NCBI RefSeq assembly: GCF_036013935.1
Contig: NZ_CP107902.1
Location: 5,365,001-5,429,000 of the forward strand
DNA length: 64,000 bases
From: Streptomyces sp. NBC_00461
Lineage (GTDB): Bacteria; Actinomycetota; Actinomycetes; Streptomycetales; Streptomycetaceae
Direction of reading: 5' to 3'
The notes below the pieces were generated by a model. It had not been told where the DNA came from. It worked only from the letters and a program-made list of their open reading frames with translations, and ran no database searches. A program made the translations under genes and the position numbers. Positions 1 through 9,155 of the stretch are shown here, piece after piece (position 1 is the stretch's first letter; the number at the start of each line of letters is the position of its first letter).

Positions 1-2388
1 CTGCCCAGCGTGACCGGCTCGACCGTCGCGCCCCCGCAGCCCAGCCGCGAGCTGCTCGCCGTGATCGCGGACGCCGGCGAGCGTGCCGCGGCCCTGGGCG
101 ACGAGTACCTCTCCACCGAGCACCTGCTCATCGGCATCGCCGCGAAGGGCGGCGCCGCCGGTGACGTACTGTCCGGGCAGGGGGCCGGTGCGAAGAAGCT
201 GCAGGACGCGTTCCAGCAGGCGAGGGGAGGACGCCGGGTGACCACACCCGACCCGGAGGGTCAGTACAAGGCACTGGAGAAGTTCGGCACGGACTTCACG
301 GCCGCGGCGCGCGAGGGCCGGCTCGACCCGGTCATCGGCCGGGACCAGGAGATCCGCCGCGTCGTACAGGTGCTGTCGCGCCGTACGAAGAACAACCCCG
401 TCCTCATCGGCGAGCCCGGCGTCGGCAAGACCGCCGTCGTCGAGGGACTCGCCCAGCGCATCGTCAAGGGCGACGTGCCGGAGTCCCTCAAGAACAAGCG
501 GCTGGTCGCGCTGGACCTGGGTGCGATGGTCGCGGGTGCGAAGTACCGCGGCGAGTTCGAGGAGCGGCTCAAGACCGTCCTGGCCGAGATCAAGGACTCC
601 GACGGCCAGATCATCACCTTCATCGACGAACTGCACACCGTCGTGGGCGCGGGCGCCGGCGGCGACTCCGCGATGGACGCCGGCAACATGCTGAAGCCGA
701 TGCTCGCCCGCGGCGAGCTGCGCATGGTCGGTGCGACGACGCTGGACGAGTACCGCGAGCGGATCGAGAAGGACCCGGCGCTGGAGCGCCGCTTCCAGCA
801 GGTGCTGGTGGCGGAGCCCACGGTCGAGGACTCGATCGCGATCCTGCGCGGGCTCAAGGGCCGCTACGAGGCCCACCACAAGGTCCAGATCGCCGACAGC
901 GCGCTGGTGGCGGCCGCGACCCTCTCCGACCGCTACATCACCTCCCGCTTCCTGCCCGACAAGGCCATCGACCTCGTCGACGAGGCGGCCTCCCGCCTGC
1001 GCATGGAGATCGACTCGTCCCCCGTCGAGATCGACGAACTCCAGCGCGCCGTCGACCGGTTCAAGATGGAGGAGCTGGCGCTGGAGAAGGAGACGGACCC
1101 CGCCTCCCGGCAGCGCCTGGAGAAGCTGCGCCGCGACCTCGCCGACCGGGAGGAGGAGCTGCGGGGCCTGACCGCCCGCTGGGAGAAGGAGAAGCAGTCC
1201 CTCAACCGCGTCGGTGAGCTCAAGGAGAAGCTGGACGAGCTGCGCGGCACGGCCGAACGCGCGCAGCGCGACGGCGACTTCGACACCGCCTCCAAGCTTC
1301 TCTACGCCGAGATCCCGGAGCTGGAGAAGGAGTTGGAGGCCGCCTCGGAGGCCGAGGAGGAGGTCTCCAAGGACACCATGGTCAAGGACGAGGTCGGCTC
1401 CGACGACATCGCGGACGTCGTCGCCGCCTGGACCGGCATCCCCGCCGGCCGCCTGCTGGAGGGCGAGACGCAGAAACTCCTGCGCATGGAGGACGAGTTG
1501 GGCAAGCGCCTGATCGGCCAGCAGGAGGCCGTGCAGGCGGTGTCCGACGCGGTACGGCGCACCCGCGCCGGCATCGCCGACCCGGACCGCCCCACCGGCT
1601 CCTTCCTCTTCCTCGGCCCGACGGGCGTCGGCAAGACCGAACTAGCCAAGGCCCTGGCCGACTTCCTCTTCGACGACGAGCGGGCGATGGTCCGCATCGA
1701 CATGTCGGAGTACGGCGAGAAGCACAGCGTGTCCCGCCTGGTCGGCGCCCCGCCCGGCTACGTCGGCTACGAGGAGGGCGGCCAGCTCACGGAGGCGGTG
1801 CGCAGGCGCCCGTACAGCGTGGTCCTGCTGGACGAGGTGGAGAAGGCACACCCCGAGGTCTTCGACGTCCTCCTCCAGGTGCTGGACGACGGCCGCCTGA
1901 CGGACGGTCAGGGTCGTACCGTCGACTTCCGCAACACGATCCTGGTGCTGACGTCGAACCTGGGCAGCCAGTTCCTGGTGGACCCGCTGACCGGCGAGGA
2001 GGAGAAGAAGGAGCAGGTCCTGGAGGTCGTCCGGACCTCCTTCAAGCCGGAGTTCCTCAACCGGCTCGACGACCTGGTCGTCTTCTCGGCCCTGAGCAAG
2101 GACGAGCTGAGCCGTATCGCCCGCCTGCAGATCGGCCGCCTCGCGAAGCGGCTCGCGGAACGCCGGCTCACCCTGGAGATCACCGACGAGGCCCTGGCCT
2201 GGCTCGCCGACGAGGGCAACGACCCGGCCTACGGCGCCCGCCCGCTGCGCCGCCTCGTCCAGACCGCCATCGGCGACCGCCTCGCCAAGGAGATCCTCTC
2301 CGGCGAGGTCAAGGACGGCGACACGGTCCGGGTGGACGCCTTCGGGGACGGGCTGATCGTGGGACCGGCGACCGGCAAGACGCTGTAA
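1..2388 (+). CDS. clpB: ATP-dependent disaggregase ClpB (5' end outside window)
   Basis: Hexameric AAA+ disaggregase that, with DnaK/DnaJ/GrpE, threads proteins out of cytoplasmic aggregates. The reading frame is open at base 1 and the visible part starts inside the Clp N-domain repeat ([13 protein letters not shown]), so roughly the first 70 residues lie outside the window. Domains in order: rest of the N-domain, AAA-1 with Walker A GEPGVGKT and Walker B FIDELH, the long charged coiled-coil middle domain (about bases 1040-1420) that is specific to ClpB, then AAA-2 with Walker A GPTGVGKT, the GYVGYEEGG pore loop and Walker [10 protein letters not shown], and a C-terminal D2-small domain. No ClpP-binding loop is apparent, as expected for ClpB. 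In Streptomyces clpB is usually controlled by HspR; any HspR operator would be upstream of the window. Confidence 0.97.
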   Translation: MPSVTGSTVAPPQPSRELLAVIADAGERAAALGDEYLSTEHLLIGIAAKGGAAGDVLSGQGAGAKKLQDAFQQARGGRRVTTPDPEGQYKALEKFGTDFTAAAREGRLDPVIGRDQEIRRVVQVLSRRTKNNPVLIGEPGVGKTAVVEGLAQRIVKGDVPESLKNKRLVALDLGAMVAGAKYRGEFEERLKTVLAEIKDSDGQIITFIDELHTVVGAGAGGDSAMDAGNMLKPMLARGELRMVGATTLDEYRERIEKDPALERRFQQVLVAEPTVEDSIAILRGLKGRYEAHHKVQIADSALVAAATLSDRYITSRFLPDKAIDLVDEAASRLRMEIDSSPVEIDELQRAVDRFKMEELALEKETDPASRQRLEKLRRDLADREEELRGLTARWEKEKQSLNRVGELKEKLDELRGTAERAQRDGDFDTASKLLYAEIPELEKELEAASEAEEEVSKDTMVKDEVGSDDIADVVAAWTGIPAGRLLEGETQKLLRMEDELGKRLIGQQEAVQAVSDAVRRTRAGIADPDRPTGSFLFLGPTGVGKTELAKALADFLFDDERAMVRIDMSEYGEKHSVSRLVGAPPGYVGYEEGGQLTEAVRRRPYSVVLLDEVEKAHPEVFDVLLQVLDDGRLTDGQGRTVDFRNTILVLTSNLGSQFLVDPLTGEEEKKEQVLEVVRTSFKPEFLNRLDDLVVFSALSKDELSRIARLQIGRLAKRLAERRLTLEITDEALAWLADEGNDPAYGARPLRRLVQTAIGDRLAKEILSGEVKDGDTVRVDAFGDGLIVGPATGKTL

Positions 2389-2403
2389 CCGGACACATGC
2401 CGC

Positions 2404-2436
2404 ACGGGCCCGCCACCCTTTCGGTGACGGGCCCGT
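2404..2436. terminator. Bidirectional terminator hairpin after clpB
   Basis: A 14-bp stem with one mismatch (2404-2417 pairing with 2423-2436) closes a 5-nt loop. It lies 15 bp after the clpB stop and directly abuts the stop of the convergent small gene, so it probably serves both. There is no T-run, which is usual in Streptomyces. Confidence 0.75.
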
Positions 2437-2598
2437 TCAGTTCTGCAACTGGTTGAGCTGCATGCCGTCCACCCACAGCATGATCACGGCCACGACGAAC
2501 CAGACGGCGACCACCAGGCACACCAGCCACAGACCCCACAGCAGCCACCGCAGCTCTTTCCTCATCCGCATGCCGTGATCATGCCGCCCGCTGGTCAT
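2437..2598 (-). CDS. Small single-pass membrane protein
   Basis: A 53-residue protein with a basic N-terminus (TSGRHDHGMRMRKELR) and one hydrophobic helix (about residues 20-43, WLLWGLWLVCLVVAVWFVV...), predicted N-in. The start was chosen at 2598 because a GGGAG sequence lies about 11 nt upstream; longer in-frame starts exist but lack a ribosome-binding site and add a low-complexity Pro/Gly stretch. It is convergent with clpB and divergent from the YbjN gene. I do not recognise a family; tryptophan/valine-rich one-helix proteins of this type are common in Streptomyces. Confidence 0.5.
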   Translation of the reverse strand: MTSGRHDHGMRMRKELRWLLWGLWLVCLVVAVWFVVAVIMLWVDGMQLNQLQN

Positions 2599-2719
2599 GG
2601 CACCGTCACTCCCAGGTGACCGGATCGTGTCAGCCGGCGGCTGACAGGGCCGACCGGGCTTGCCACCCCCCTCCCCGGATGAGGGAGGATGACTGAATCC
2701 GTACGAAGGGAAAATCACG

Positions 2720-3250
2720 GTGAGCATCGACCCGTCCTCGATTCCGAACTTCGGGGGCCAGCCCGAGCCGCAGCCCGGCGGACCGGCGGGCCCCGTCGTC
2801 CCGGATCAGGACCTCGTGAAGCAGCTCCTCGACCAGATGGAGCTCAAGTATGTCGTCGACGACGAGGGTGACCTCGCGGCGCCGTGGGAGCAGTTCCGTA
2901 CGTACTTCATGTTCCGTGGCGAAGGGGACCAGCAGGTCTTCTCCGTTCGGACGTTCTACGACCGCCCCCACCAGATCGACGAGAAGCCCACGCTGCTGGA
3001 GTCCATCGACGACTGGAACCGGCGGACGCTGTGGCCCAAGGTCTACAGCCACACCCACGACGACGGCACCGTCCGCCTGATCGGCGAGGCGCAGATGCTG
3101 ATCGGCACCGGCGTCGCCCTGGAGCACTTCGTGTCCTCCACGGTCAGCTGGGTGCGCGCCGCCATCGAGTTCGACAAGTGGCTCGTCGAGCAGCTCGGCA
3201 TCGAGCAGGAGATCAACGAGGCGGACAAGCCCGAGGACGACGAGGAGTAG
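2720..3250 (+). CDS. YbjN domain-containing protein
   Basis: A 176-residue soluble protein. After a Pro/Gly-rich N-terminal 25 residues comes a YbjN/type III secretion chaperone-like fold (DQDLVKQLLDQMELKYVVDDEGDLAAPWE ... FSVRTFYDR ... LLESIDDWNRRTLWPKVY), followed by helices and an acidic tail (NEADKPEDDEE). The GTG start is set by GAAGGGA about 9 nt upstream. YbjN proteins are thought to act as chaperone- or regulator-like factors, but no biochemical role is established in actinobacteria. It is a single gene between two hairpins. Family assignment is good; function unknown. Confidence 0.85.
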   Translation: MSIDPSSIPNFGGQPEPQPGGPAGPVVPDQDLVKQLLDQMELKYVVDDEGDLAAPWEQFRTYFMFRGEGDQQVFSVRTFYDRPHQIDEKPTLLESIDDWNRRTLWPKVYSHTHDDGTVRLIGEAQMLIGTGVALEHFVSSTVSWVRAAIEFDKWLVEQLGIEQEINEADKPEDDEE

Positions 3251-3270
3251 TCCTCGCCCCGTAGCCGCAC

Positions 3271-3323
3271 GAGAGCCCGGCCAGGGCACCGACCCCAGGG
3301 TCGAGTGCCGGGGCCGGGCTCTC
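3271..3323. terminator. Terminator between the convergent YbjN and aminotransferase genes
   Basis: A perfect 12-bp stem GAGAGCCCGGCC / GGCCGGGCTCTC (3271-3282 and 3312-3323) closes a 29-nt loop in the 110-bp convergent gap. The symmetric stem could stop both transcripts. Confidence 0.7.
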
Positions 3324-3360
3324 GCCGTCCACAGCCTGTGGAAACCTCCGACGCCGCGCC

Positions 3361-4542
3361 TCAGCCGGCCAGCGCCTTGAGCCGCTGCACCGCCTCCTGC
3401 AGCACCCCTGTCTGCTTGCAGAACGCGAACCGCACGAAGGGGGCGCCCGCCTCCCGGTGGTCGTAGAAGACCGCGTTGGGGATGGCGACGACGCCGGCGC
3501 GCTCCGGCAGGGCGCGGCAGAAGGCGAAGCCGTCGCTCTCGCCCAGGGGCCGGATGTCGGTGGTGATGAAGTACGTGCCGGCCGGCTTGAAGACGGTGAA
3601 TCCCGCGTCCGCCAGACCGGCCGCGAGCAGGTCACGCTTGGCGAGCATGTCCTCCCGGAAGTCGGCGAAGTAGCTGTCGGGCAGGGCGAGCGCCTCCGCG
3701 ACCGCGTACTGGAACGGTCCCGAGGCGACGTACGTCAGGAACTGCTTCGCCGAGCGCACCGCCGTGACCAGCTCGGGCGCCGCCGTCACCCAGCCCACCT
3801 TCCAGCCGGTGAAGGAGAAGGTCTTGCCGGCCGAGCCGATCGTGACCGTCCGCTCCCGCATCCCCGGGAAGGTCGCGAGCGGCAGGTGCGCGGCCTCGTC
3901 GAAGACCAGGTGCTCGTACACCTCGTCCGTGACGACGAGCAGGTCCCGCTCGACGGCCAGCTCGGCGATCGCGGTCAGCTCCTCGCGGGTGAGGACCGTG
4001 CCGGTGGGGTTGTGCGGGGTGTTGATGAGCAGCAGGCGGGTGCGGTCGGTGACGGCCGCGCGCAGCTCGTCGAGGTCCAGGCGGAAGGAACCCTCGTGCG
4101 GGCGCAGGGTCACCGGCACCCGGGTCCCGCCCGCCATCGCGATGCAGGCCGCGTACGAGTCGTAGTACGGCTCCAGGGCGATCACCTCGTCGCCCGGCTC
4201 CAGCAGGGCGAGCAGCGACGCGGCGATGGCCTCCGTGGCGCCGGCGGTGACCAGGACCTCGGCGTCGGGGTCGTACGACAGCCCGTACCGCCGCTCCTGG
4301 TGCGCGGCGATCGCGGTGCGCAGCTCGGGGACGCCGGGGCCCGGCGGGTACTGGTTGCCACGCCCGTCACGCAGCGCCCGCACGGCCGCCTCCCGGACCT
4401 CCTCCGGGCCGTCCGTGTCGGGAAAGCCCTGGCCCAGGTTGATGGAGCCCGTCTGCAGCGCCAGTGCCGACATCTCGGCGAAGATCGTCGTCCCGAACTC
4501 GGTGAGGCGGCGGTTGAGGAGGGGGCGGTTACTGGAGGTCAT
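3361..4542 (-). CDS. PLP-dependent class I/II aminotransferase (DapC-like)
   Basis: A 393-residue fold-type I aminotransferase. Visible landmarks are NQYPPGPG near residue 63, the substrate/PLP motif NTPHNPTG (174-181), Asp206 and Tyr209 in TDEVYEH, and the Schiff-base Lys240 in GSAGKTFSFTGWK. The sequence closely follows mycobacterial DapC (FAEMSALA, LGQGFPD, GNQYPPGPG), which makes N-succinyl-LL-2,6-diaminopimelate for lysine and peptidoglycan synthesis. Related kynurenine and methionine transaminases share these motifs, so substrate is not certain. The start at 4542 was preferred because AGGATGAG lies just upstream; the ATG at 4551 would leave no spacing for a ribosome-binding site. It is monocistronic, convergent with the YbjN gene. 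Confidence 0.88.
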   Translation of the reverse strand: MTSSNRPLLNRRLTEFGTTIFAEMSALALQTGSINLGQGFPDTDGPEEVREAAVRALRDGRGNQYPPGPGVPELRTAIAAHQERRYGLSYDPDAEVLVTAGATEAIAASLLALLEPGDEVIALEPYYDSYAACIAMAGGTRVPVTLRPHEGSFRLDLDELRAAVTDRTRLLLINTPHNPTGTVLTREELTAIAELAVERDLLVVTDEVYEHLVFDEAAHLPLATFPGMRERTVTIGSAGKTFSFTGWKVGWVTAAPELVTAVRSAKQFLTYVASGPFQYAVAEALALPDSYFADFREDMLAKRDLLAAGLADAGFTVFKPAGTYFITTDIRPLGESDGFAFCRALPERAGVVAIPNAVFYDHREAGAPFVRFAFCKQTGVLQEAVQRLKALAG

Positions 4543-4657
4543 GCGGCTCATCCTGCGCCGAAGCCGCGGAGTTCCTCAACCTGCGTCCGGGGGTCGGCAA
4601 CTGCGGCGGCACCTCGCGCACCGGATGGGCACAGGCGTGGGTGGGCATCGTCATCTC

Positions 4658-4894
4658 ATGTCTCAGTTGCTCACAGCAGGCCTCGCCATAGCCGCCGTGA
4701 TCCTCTCGGGGCTGGTCGTCGTGGTCCTGGCGCTGACTGTCAGAGCGTGGGACGCCTGGTGGGCCAGATCGGCCCACGCCTTGGTCGTCCTGGCGGCCGC
4801 GGCAGCCGTGGCGTTCGGGATCCACTGGGGAATCCATGCCCTGCCGCGGGACGGATGCGCGCACCATGCATGCGTGACCGCGCCCGGCGACTAG
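4658..4894 (+). CDS. Small two-helix membrane protein
   Basis: A 78-residue protein with two predicted transmembrane helices (residues 5-28, rich in Leu/Val/Ile, and 41-60) separated by a Trp/Arg-rich turn (RAWDAWWARS), and a tail with two Cys and several His (DGCAHHACV). It sits between the divergent aminotransferase promoter and a canonical terminator 2 bp after the stop, which supports it as a real transcribed unit. No good ribosome-binding site is visible. No family recognised. Confidence 0.5.
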   Translation: MSQLLTAGLAIAAVILSGLVVVVLALTVRAWDAWWARSAHALVVLAAAAAVAFGIHWGIHALPRDGCAHHACVTAPGD

Positions 4895-4896
4895 CG

Positions 4897-4937
4897 GCCC
4901 CTGACCTGCCATTCTGTGCAGGTCAGGGGCTTTTTTT
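4897..4937 (+). terminator. Canonical Rho-independent terminator
   Basis: A perfect 13-bp stem (GCCCCTGACCTGC, 4897-4909, pairing with 4918-4930), an 8-nt loop, then seven consecutive T (4931-4937). Such a T-run is rare in Streptomyces and makes this the best intrinsic terminator in the window. Confidence 0.92.
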
Positions 4938-5065
4938 CGGGGAGAACCCTCTGAAGTTCCTCAACTCTGCTTTGGCCGGGCGGGCGGCAGGGCATTCCCC
5001 GTTCACGCAAGACGCGAGGCACCCACGGGGGGCTGCTTCGGGAAACCCGAAAGGACGGTGACGCC

Positions 5066-5353
5066 ATGTTCACAGGCTTCATCGTGGCGGCGGTCGTGAT
5101 CGTGTTCGTGGCGATCGTCGTATCGGCAGTACGCAACGGCGGCTCGAAGTCGTACGGCGCGGGGAGCCGCAGCAGTGGGACCAGCAGCTGGTGGGCCGGC
5201 GGGGGAGACGGCGGCTCGTCGGGCGGGCATCACGGCGGGCACCACGGGGGCCACTCCTGCGGCGGCGGCCACTCCTCCTGCGGCGGGGGCTCGTCCTGCG
5301 GTGGCGGAGGGGGATGCGGTGGTGGCGGTGGCGGATGCGGTGGAGGCAGCTGA
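5066..5353 (+). CDS. Membrane-anchored Gly/Cys/His-rich small protein
   Basis: A 95-residue protein: an N-terminal hydrophobic helix (residues 3-21), a short Ser/Trp linker, then a low-complexity tail with HHGGH repeats followed by six Cys spaced in Gly runs (SCGGG, CGGGG). The start has GAAAGGA about 9 nt upstream. The His and Cys pattern would suit metal binding or a structural glycine-rich tail, but no family is recognised. It is monocistronic, bounded by strong hairpins on both sides. Confidence 0.72.
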   Translation: MFTGFIVAAVVIVFVAIVVSAVRNGGSKSYGAGSRSSGTSSWWAGGGDGGSSGGHHGGHHGGHSCGGGHSSCGGGSSCGGGGGCGGGGGGCGGGS

Positions 5354-5408
5354 CACGGGGCAGCCGAGCTCCACAAGGGGGAACCGCATCCCCTTCCGTC
5401 ACTCCGGT

Positions 5409-5446
5409 CGAGCACCCGTCGGGGCCCACGCCCCGACGGGTGCTCG
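5409..5446 (+). terminator. Strong hairpin terminator
   Basis: A perfect 17-bp stem (CGAGCACCCGTCGGGGC, 5409-5425, pairing with 5430-5446) and a 4-nt loop, 55 bp after the stop of the Gly/Cys-rich gene. No T-run follows. Confidence 0.85.
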
Positions 5447-5725
5447 CACGCTCCGGCGTACGCCATGGCCGCCGTGGCGCACGCCCTGGTTGAACAATTG
5501 AGCAGGGGAGCCCTCTGAGGGATGGAAACCCCACGAACTTGGGTAAAAACGCTGTGGCGGCGCCAGAGTTCATGATTCCCTCTAAATCGCCAAGGCAGCT
5601 CCTCGGGCGTCCTGCGGAACCTTCCTGACCTCCCGACTGGGCTGACCGGGCCGATCCCCCGGCATCGCCGGGGTGTGCCGGACCCCCACACCTCCCTTCT
5701 TTGCGTGCCAGCGGAGAGCCGACCC
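5447..5725. other. Long intergenic region before the DUF2617 gene
   Basis: About 280 bp without a credible gene. The centre (about 5488-5590) is unusually AT-rich for this genome, including TTGAACAATTGAG and GGGTAAAAACG. A 7-bp hairpin CCCCGGC-atc-GCCGGGG sits at 5657-5673. This looks like a promoter plus a long 5' leader for the DUF2617 gene. I cannot assign a known riboswitch. Confidence 0.4.
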
Positions 5726-6262
5726 ATGCTCACGACCCTGAACACCTCATACACCGACACGCGCGCGGCCGACCTCGCCTGGGCCCTGGGGCGCGAGCCG
5801 CTTCCCGCGCTGGCCACGCTCGATTTCGAACTGGCCGGGGCCAAGCTGCAGTTGAGACTCCTCGGGGCGTCCCACCAGGTACTCCTGGAGGAGGAGCGGG
5901 GCACTTGTTCGGAGACGGTGGCGTGCATCTCCGGCAGCAGCACCCCGCTGCCGCTGGGCGTCGCCAAACGGGCGGGCGACTGGGAGTACGAGTTCGCGGC
6001 CCGCGTGGAAGTCCTCTCGCCGGGGTTGTTCGCGGGGCGCGCGCAGGAGTTGCTCGCGCTGGTCTCCGACCATCCGCACGGACTGGCGGGCGTCTTCCCG
6101 GGCAGCCCGCACGCCTTCACCGCGCTGCTGGCCCAGCGGCACGAGGGCCAGGTCCACTGGCGGACCTGGCACGCCTACCCGCAGGACGGGCAGTTGGTGG
6201 CGACGCGGACCCGGGTGGGAGTCCGGATGCCGGTGGCGCACGGCAGACTGCTGGACGTCTGA
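5726..6262 (+). CDS. DUF2617 family protein
   Basis: A 178-residue predicted soluble protein that I recognise as the actinobacterial DUF2617 family (DLAWALGREPLPALA, LDFELAGAKLQLRLLGASHQV, ACISG, HWRTWHAYPQ). No signal peptide or membrane helix. The start at 5726 follows GGAGAG; an earlier in-frame ATG at 5675 lacks a ribosome-binding site. Family function is unknown. It is followed closely by the spermidine synthase-like gene, which appears to have its own promoter. Confidence 0.85.
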   Translation: MLTTLNTSYTDTRAADLAWALGREPLPALATLDFELAGAKLQLRLLGASHQVLLEEERGTCSETVACISGSSTPLPLGVAKRAGDWEYEFAARVEVLSPGLFAGRAQELLALVSDHPHGLAGVFPGSPHAFTALLAQRHEGQVHWRTWHAYPQDGQLVATRTRVGVRMPVAHGRLLDV

Positions 6263-6348
6263 CCGGGACGCGTGATCTCAAACACGGGACGCCGAACTGC
6301 CCGACAGTTCCACACGTGTGGGTGACGAAGGGTGACTCAGGAGTGACG

Positions 6349-6354
6349 TAACGT
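6349..6354 (+). promoter_or_regulatory. -10 box TAACGT of a leaderless promoter
   Basis: TAACGT ends 7 nt before the GTG at 6362, so transcription would start at or next to the start codon. No Shine-Dalgarno sequence lies at the right distance (a GGAG is about 18 nt away). The -35 region is not clear. Confidence 0.5.
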
Positions 6355-6361
6355 CGCAGTC

Positions 6362-7993
6362 GTGATCGAACCGCACGCGCCGGCACCACCCGCCCCCTCG
6401 CCCCCTTGGGCGGCCCCGGCGCCGCTGCCCGTGCAGCCGGACACCGGACGGTTCCTCGTGCTCGCCTGCGTCTTCGTATGCGCGGCCTGCGGACTCGTGT
6501 ACGAACTCGAACTCGTCGCCCTGGCCTCGTACTTGATCGGCGACTCGGTCACCCAGGCCTCCGTCGTCCTGTCGGTCATGGTCTTCGCCATGGGCATCGG
6601 CTCGCTGGCCGCGAAACGCCTGCGCTGGCGGGCCGCGGCCGGCTTCGGCGCGATCGAGGCGACACTCGCGCTCGTCGGCGGCTGCAGCGCGATGGCCCTG
6701 TACGCCGTCTTCGCCTGGACCGGCGACTGGGGCGGCCTGTGGGGTCCGCGCTGGCTCCTGGTCGCCTTCTCCCTGACGATCGGCCTGCTGATCGGCGCGG
6801 AGGTTCCCCTCCTGATGGAGCTGATCCAGCGCATCCGGCGCCAGGACGCGGGCGGCGCGGTGGCCGACCTGTTCGCGGCGGACTACGTCGGCGCGCTCGT
6901 CGGCGGCCTAGCCTTCCCCTTCCTTCTCCTGCCCCTCCTGGGCCAGTTGACCGGCGCCCTGATCACCGGCACCGTCAACGCGATCGCGGGCGGCACCCTC
7001 GTCCTCGGCCTGTTCCGCCGCGATCTCACCCCCCGCGCCCGCTGGCTGCTCCTGATCGCCAACCTCACCGTCCTCACCGTCCTCGCTTCCGCGGCCGTCC
7101 TGGTCGACGACTTCGAGCGGGCCGCACGGCACGCGGTGTACGGCAAGGACGTCCGCGTGGCGCTGCAGACCGGCATCCAGGAGATCGTCCTCACCGGAGG
7201 CACCGACGGCCGTCCCCTGTCCCTCTACCTGGACGGCCGCCTCAGGGTGAGCGGCCGCGACGAACACCGCTACCACGAAGCCCTGGTCCACCCCGCGATG
7301 AACGGCCCCCACGCGCGCGTACTCATCCTCGGCGGCGGTGACGGACTCGCCGCCCGCGAAGTGCTGCGCCACCCGGGCGTGCGACGCGTGGACATCGTCG
7401 AACTCGACCCGGAAGTCGTGCGGCTGGCCCGCCGCGACCCGGCCCTGTCGAAGCTGAACGGCCACGCCCACGGCGACCCACGCGTGCACGTGACCACGGA
7501 CGACGCCTTCCGCCGACTGCGCACGGCGCCCGCCTCGACGTACGACGTCGTCATCTCGGACCTGCCCGACCCGGGCATCACGGCCAGCACCAAGCTGTAC
7601 TCCCAGGAGTTCTACGGCCTCGCCCGACGTGCCCTCGCACCCGGTGGCCGGCTCGTCGTGCACGCGGGCCCGTTCGCCACCCGCCCGCGCGTGTTCTGGA
7701 CGGTCGAGGCGACCATGCGCGCCGCCGGTCTGCACACCGCGCCCTACCGCGTGGGCGGGCGGGACGCCGGCTTCGCCGCGGGCCCCGACCGCACCGCCGG
7801 CTCGTCCCGGGCCCCGCGCGACTGGGGCTTCGTCCTGGCCTGTGCCGACGCCCGCCCGCGGCTTCGCCTGGACCCGCATGAGCCACGCCTGCGCACCCTC
7901 ACCCAGACGGTCCTGACGGCGGACGCCGAAGCCGTGACCGCCGGGCGCATCGACGGGCTGCCGGCGTCGACGCTGGTGCACCCGCGCTACTGA
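6362..7993 (+). CDS. Membrane-embedded spermidine synthase-like protein
   Basis: 543 residues. The N-terminal half has about seven hydrophobic segments (about residues 30-260). The C-terminal half is a Rossmann-fold aminopropyltransferase domain with [18 protein letters not shown] (S-adenosylmethionine-type glycine loop), [11 protein letters not shown] and [10 protein letters not shown]. Soluble spermidine synthases are about 280-310 residues, so this is the integral-membrane variant common in actinobacteria. Whether it makes polyamines, or methylates or aminopropylates something at the membrane, is not known. It appears to have its own leaderless promoter. Confidence 0.85.
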   Translation: MIEPHAPAPPAPSPPWAAPAPLPVQPDTGRFLVLACVFVCAACGLVYELELVALASYLIGDSVTQASVVLSVMVFAMGIGSLAAKRLRWRAAAGFGAIEATLALVGGCSAMALYAVFAWTGDWGGLWGPRWLLVAFSLTIGLLIGAEVPLLMELIQRIRRQDAGGAVADLFAADYVGALVGGLAFPFLLLPLLGQLTGALITGTVNAIAGGTLVLGLFRRDLTPRARWLLLIANLTVLTVLASAAVLVDDFERAARHAVYGKDVRVALQTGIQEIVLTGGTDGRPLSLYLDGRLRVSGRDEHRYHEALVHPAMNGPHARVLILGGGDGLAAREVLRHPGVRRVDIVELDPEVVRLARRDPALSKLNGHAHGDPRVHVTTDDAFRRLRTAPASTYDVVISDLPDPGITASTKLYSQEFYGLARRALAPGGRLVVHAGPFATRPRVFWTVEATMRAAGLHTAPYRVGGRDAGFAAGPDRTAGSSRAPRDWGFVLACADARPRLRLDPHEPRLRTLTQTVLTADAEAVTAGRIDGLPASTLVHPRY

Positions 7994-8135
7994 CGTGCCC
8001 TGCTGGTGCACCCGCGCGCACCCGCGTCGCTGACGTGCCGTACCTACGTGCCTTCGTCGTCGGCCGGCGCCGACGCGCGGTCACTTTCGACCAACCGGGG
8101 TGCATGACCCGGCCTCCTGGGTAGGCTCGGCCGAC

Positions 8136-9113
8136 ATGGAGCATGAGGTGTTCGTTCCGGTTCCGGCCCGGCGGCTGAAGGAGACCCTCGCCGACCCCGC
8201 GAGGGTGGCCCGGGCTGTCCCCGGGCTCCAGCAGGACGCGGGCGCCGAGCCCGTCACCGGACGGCTGAAGGTGCGCGTCGGCAGTCACTCCGTCACCTAT
8301 CGGGGGACCGTCCGTGTCACCCCGCAGGACGACGGTTCGTACGCCGCCGAGGGGGACGTCACCGAGACCCGTGGCGCCGGCTCGGTCAAGCTCGCCCTCA
8401 CGCTCCGCGTCGAGGAGACGGACGGCGGCTCCCGGCTCGCCTTCGAGGGCACGGCCTCCGCGACCGGCCGGCTCACGGAGCTGCCGGCCGAGCAGGTCGC
8501 CTCGGCCGCGACCCGCCTGCTGAACCGTTTCGCGGAGAACCTGGCCGCGGCGCCGGAACCCGAAAGGTCTGCCGAACGCGCGACGCCCGGGGAATCCGAG
8601 CCCCTCGTCACCCAGGAGTTCGAGCCCAAGGCGACCAGCGACTTCGAGACGACGCCCGACGCCGACGACGCTCCCGCTCCCTCTCCCGCCGCCGAGTCGG
8701 GTTCCGAGTCCACGGAGCACACCTCGGTCTTCGACACCGAGGTCCCGCCACCGTCCCTCGACCCGCTCGCCGACCAGGAAGACGAGGAAGAGGGAAAGGG
8801 AGAAGCAGAGGCGGAGTCCGAGGCCGCGCCTGCGTCCCGGCCGGAGGGCGCCGCCCCCGCCGACCGCGCCCCCGCCGACCTCACCCCGCCCGCCGAACCC
8901 CCCGCCCCCGCCGAAGCCGCGCACGCGCGCCGCACGATGATCGGCCGCAGCGCGGAGGAGGTCGACCACGCCCCGCCCCGTGGCCGCTACGCCCCGGTCC
9001 CCGCCCCGCAGACGGTGTCCGCCGGTTCCCCCCTGCGCTGGGCGGCCCCGGCGGCGGCCCTCGTACTCGCGTCGGCGATCGTCGTCGGCCGTGCGCTGCG
9101 CAGGCGCCACTGA
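8136..9113 (+). CDS. SRPBCC/CoxG-like protein with C-terminal membrane anchor
   Basis: 325 residues. Residues 1-150 form an SRPBCC (START-like) lipid/ligand-binding domain of the CoxG type (MEHEVFVPVPARRLKETLADPARVARAVPGLQ ... GSRLAFEGTASATGRLTELP). A long acidic Pro/Glu/Ala-rich linker (about 155-275) follows, then one C-terminal helix (AAPAAALVLASAIVVG) ending in RALRRRH, which suggests a tail-anchored protein facing the cytoplasm. The TAGGCT hexamer at 8122-8127, 8 nt before the ATG, suggests a leaderless transcript; no Shine-Dalgarno is visible. Ligand unknown. Confidence 0.75.
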   Translation: MEHEVFVPVPARRLKETLADPARVARAVPGLQQDAGAEPVTGRLKVRVGSHSVTYRGTVRVTPQDDGSYAAEGDVTETRGAGSVKLALTLRVEETDGGSRLAFEGTASATGRLTELPAEQVASAATRLLNRFAENLAAAPEPERSAERATPGESEPLVTQEFEPKATSDFETTPDADDAPAPSPAAESGSESTEHTSVFDTEVPPPSLDPLADQEDEEEGKGEAEAESEAAPASRPEGAAPADRAPADLTPPAEPPAPAEAAHARRTMIGRSAEEVDHAPPRGRYAPVPAPQTVSAGSPLRWAAPAAALVLASAIVVGRALRRRH

Positions 9114-9143
9114 GCGAGGGGCCTGGGGGCTTGATCGCCCCAG

Positions 9144-9149
9144 TAGGGT
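9144..9149 (+). promoter_or_regulatory. -10 box TAGGGT of a leaderless promoter
   Basis: TAGGGT ends 6 nt before the GTG start at 9156; no ribosome-binding site is present. No convincing -35. Confidence 0.55.
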
Positions 9150-9155
9150 CGTCCC

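Noticed and set aside
3457..5061. Long open frame of 534 codons on the plus strand over the aminotransferase
   Set aside because: It is antisense to a clear PLP aminotransferase, has an Arg/Gly/Gln-rich composition and no motif; typical high-GC shadow.
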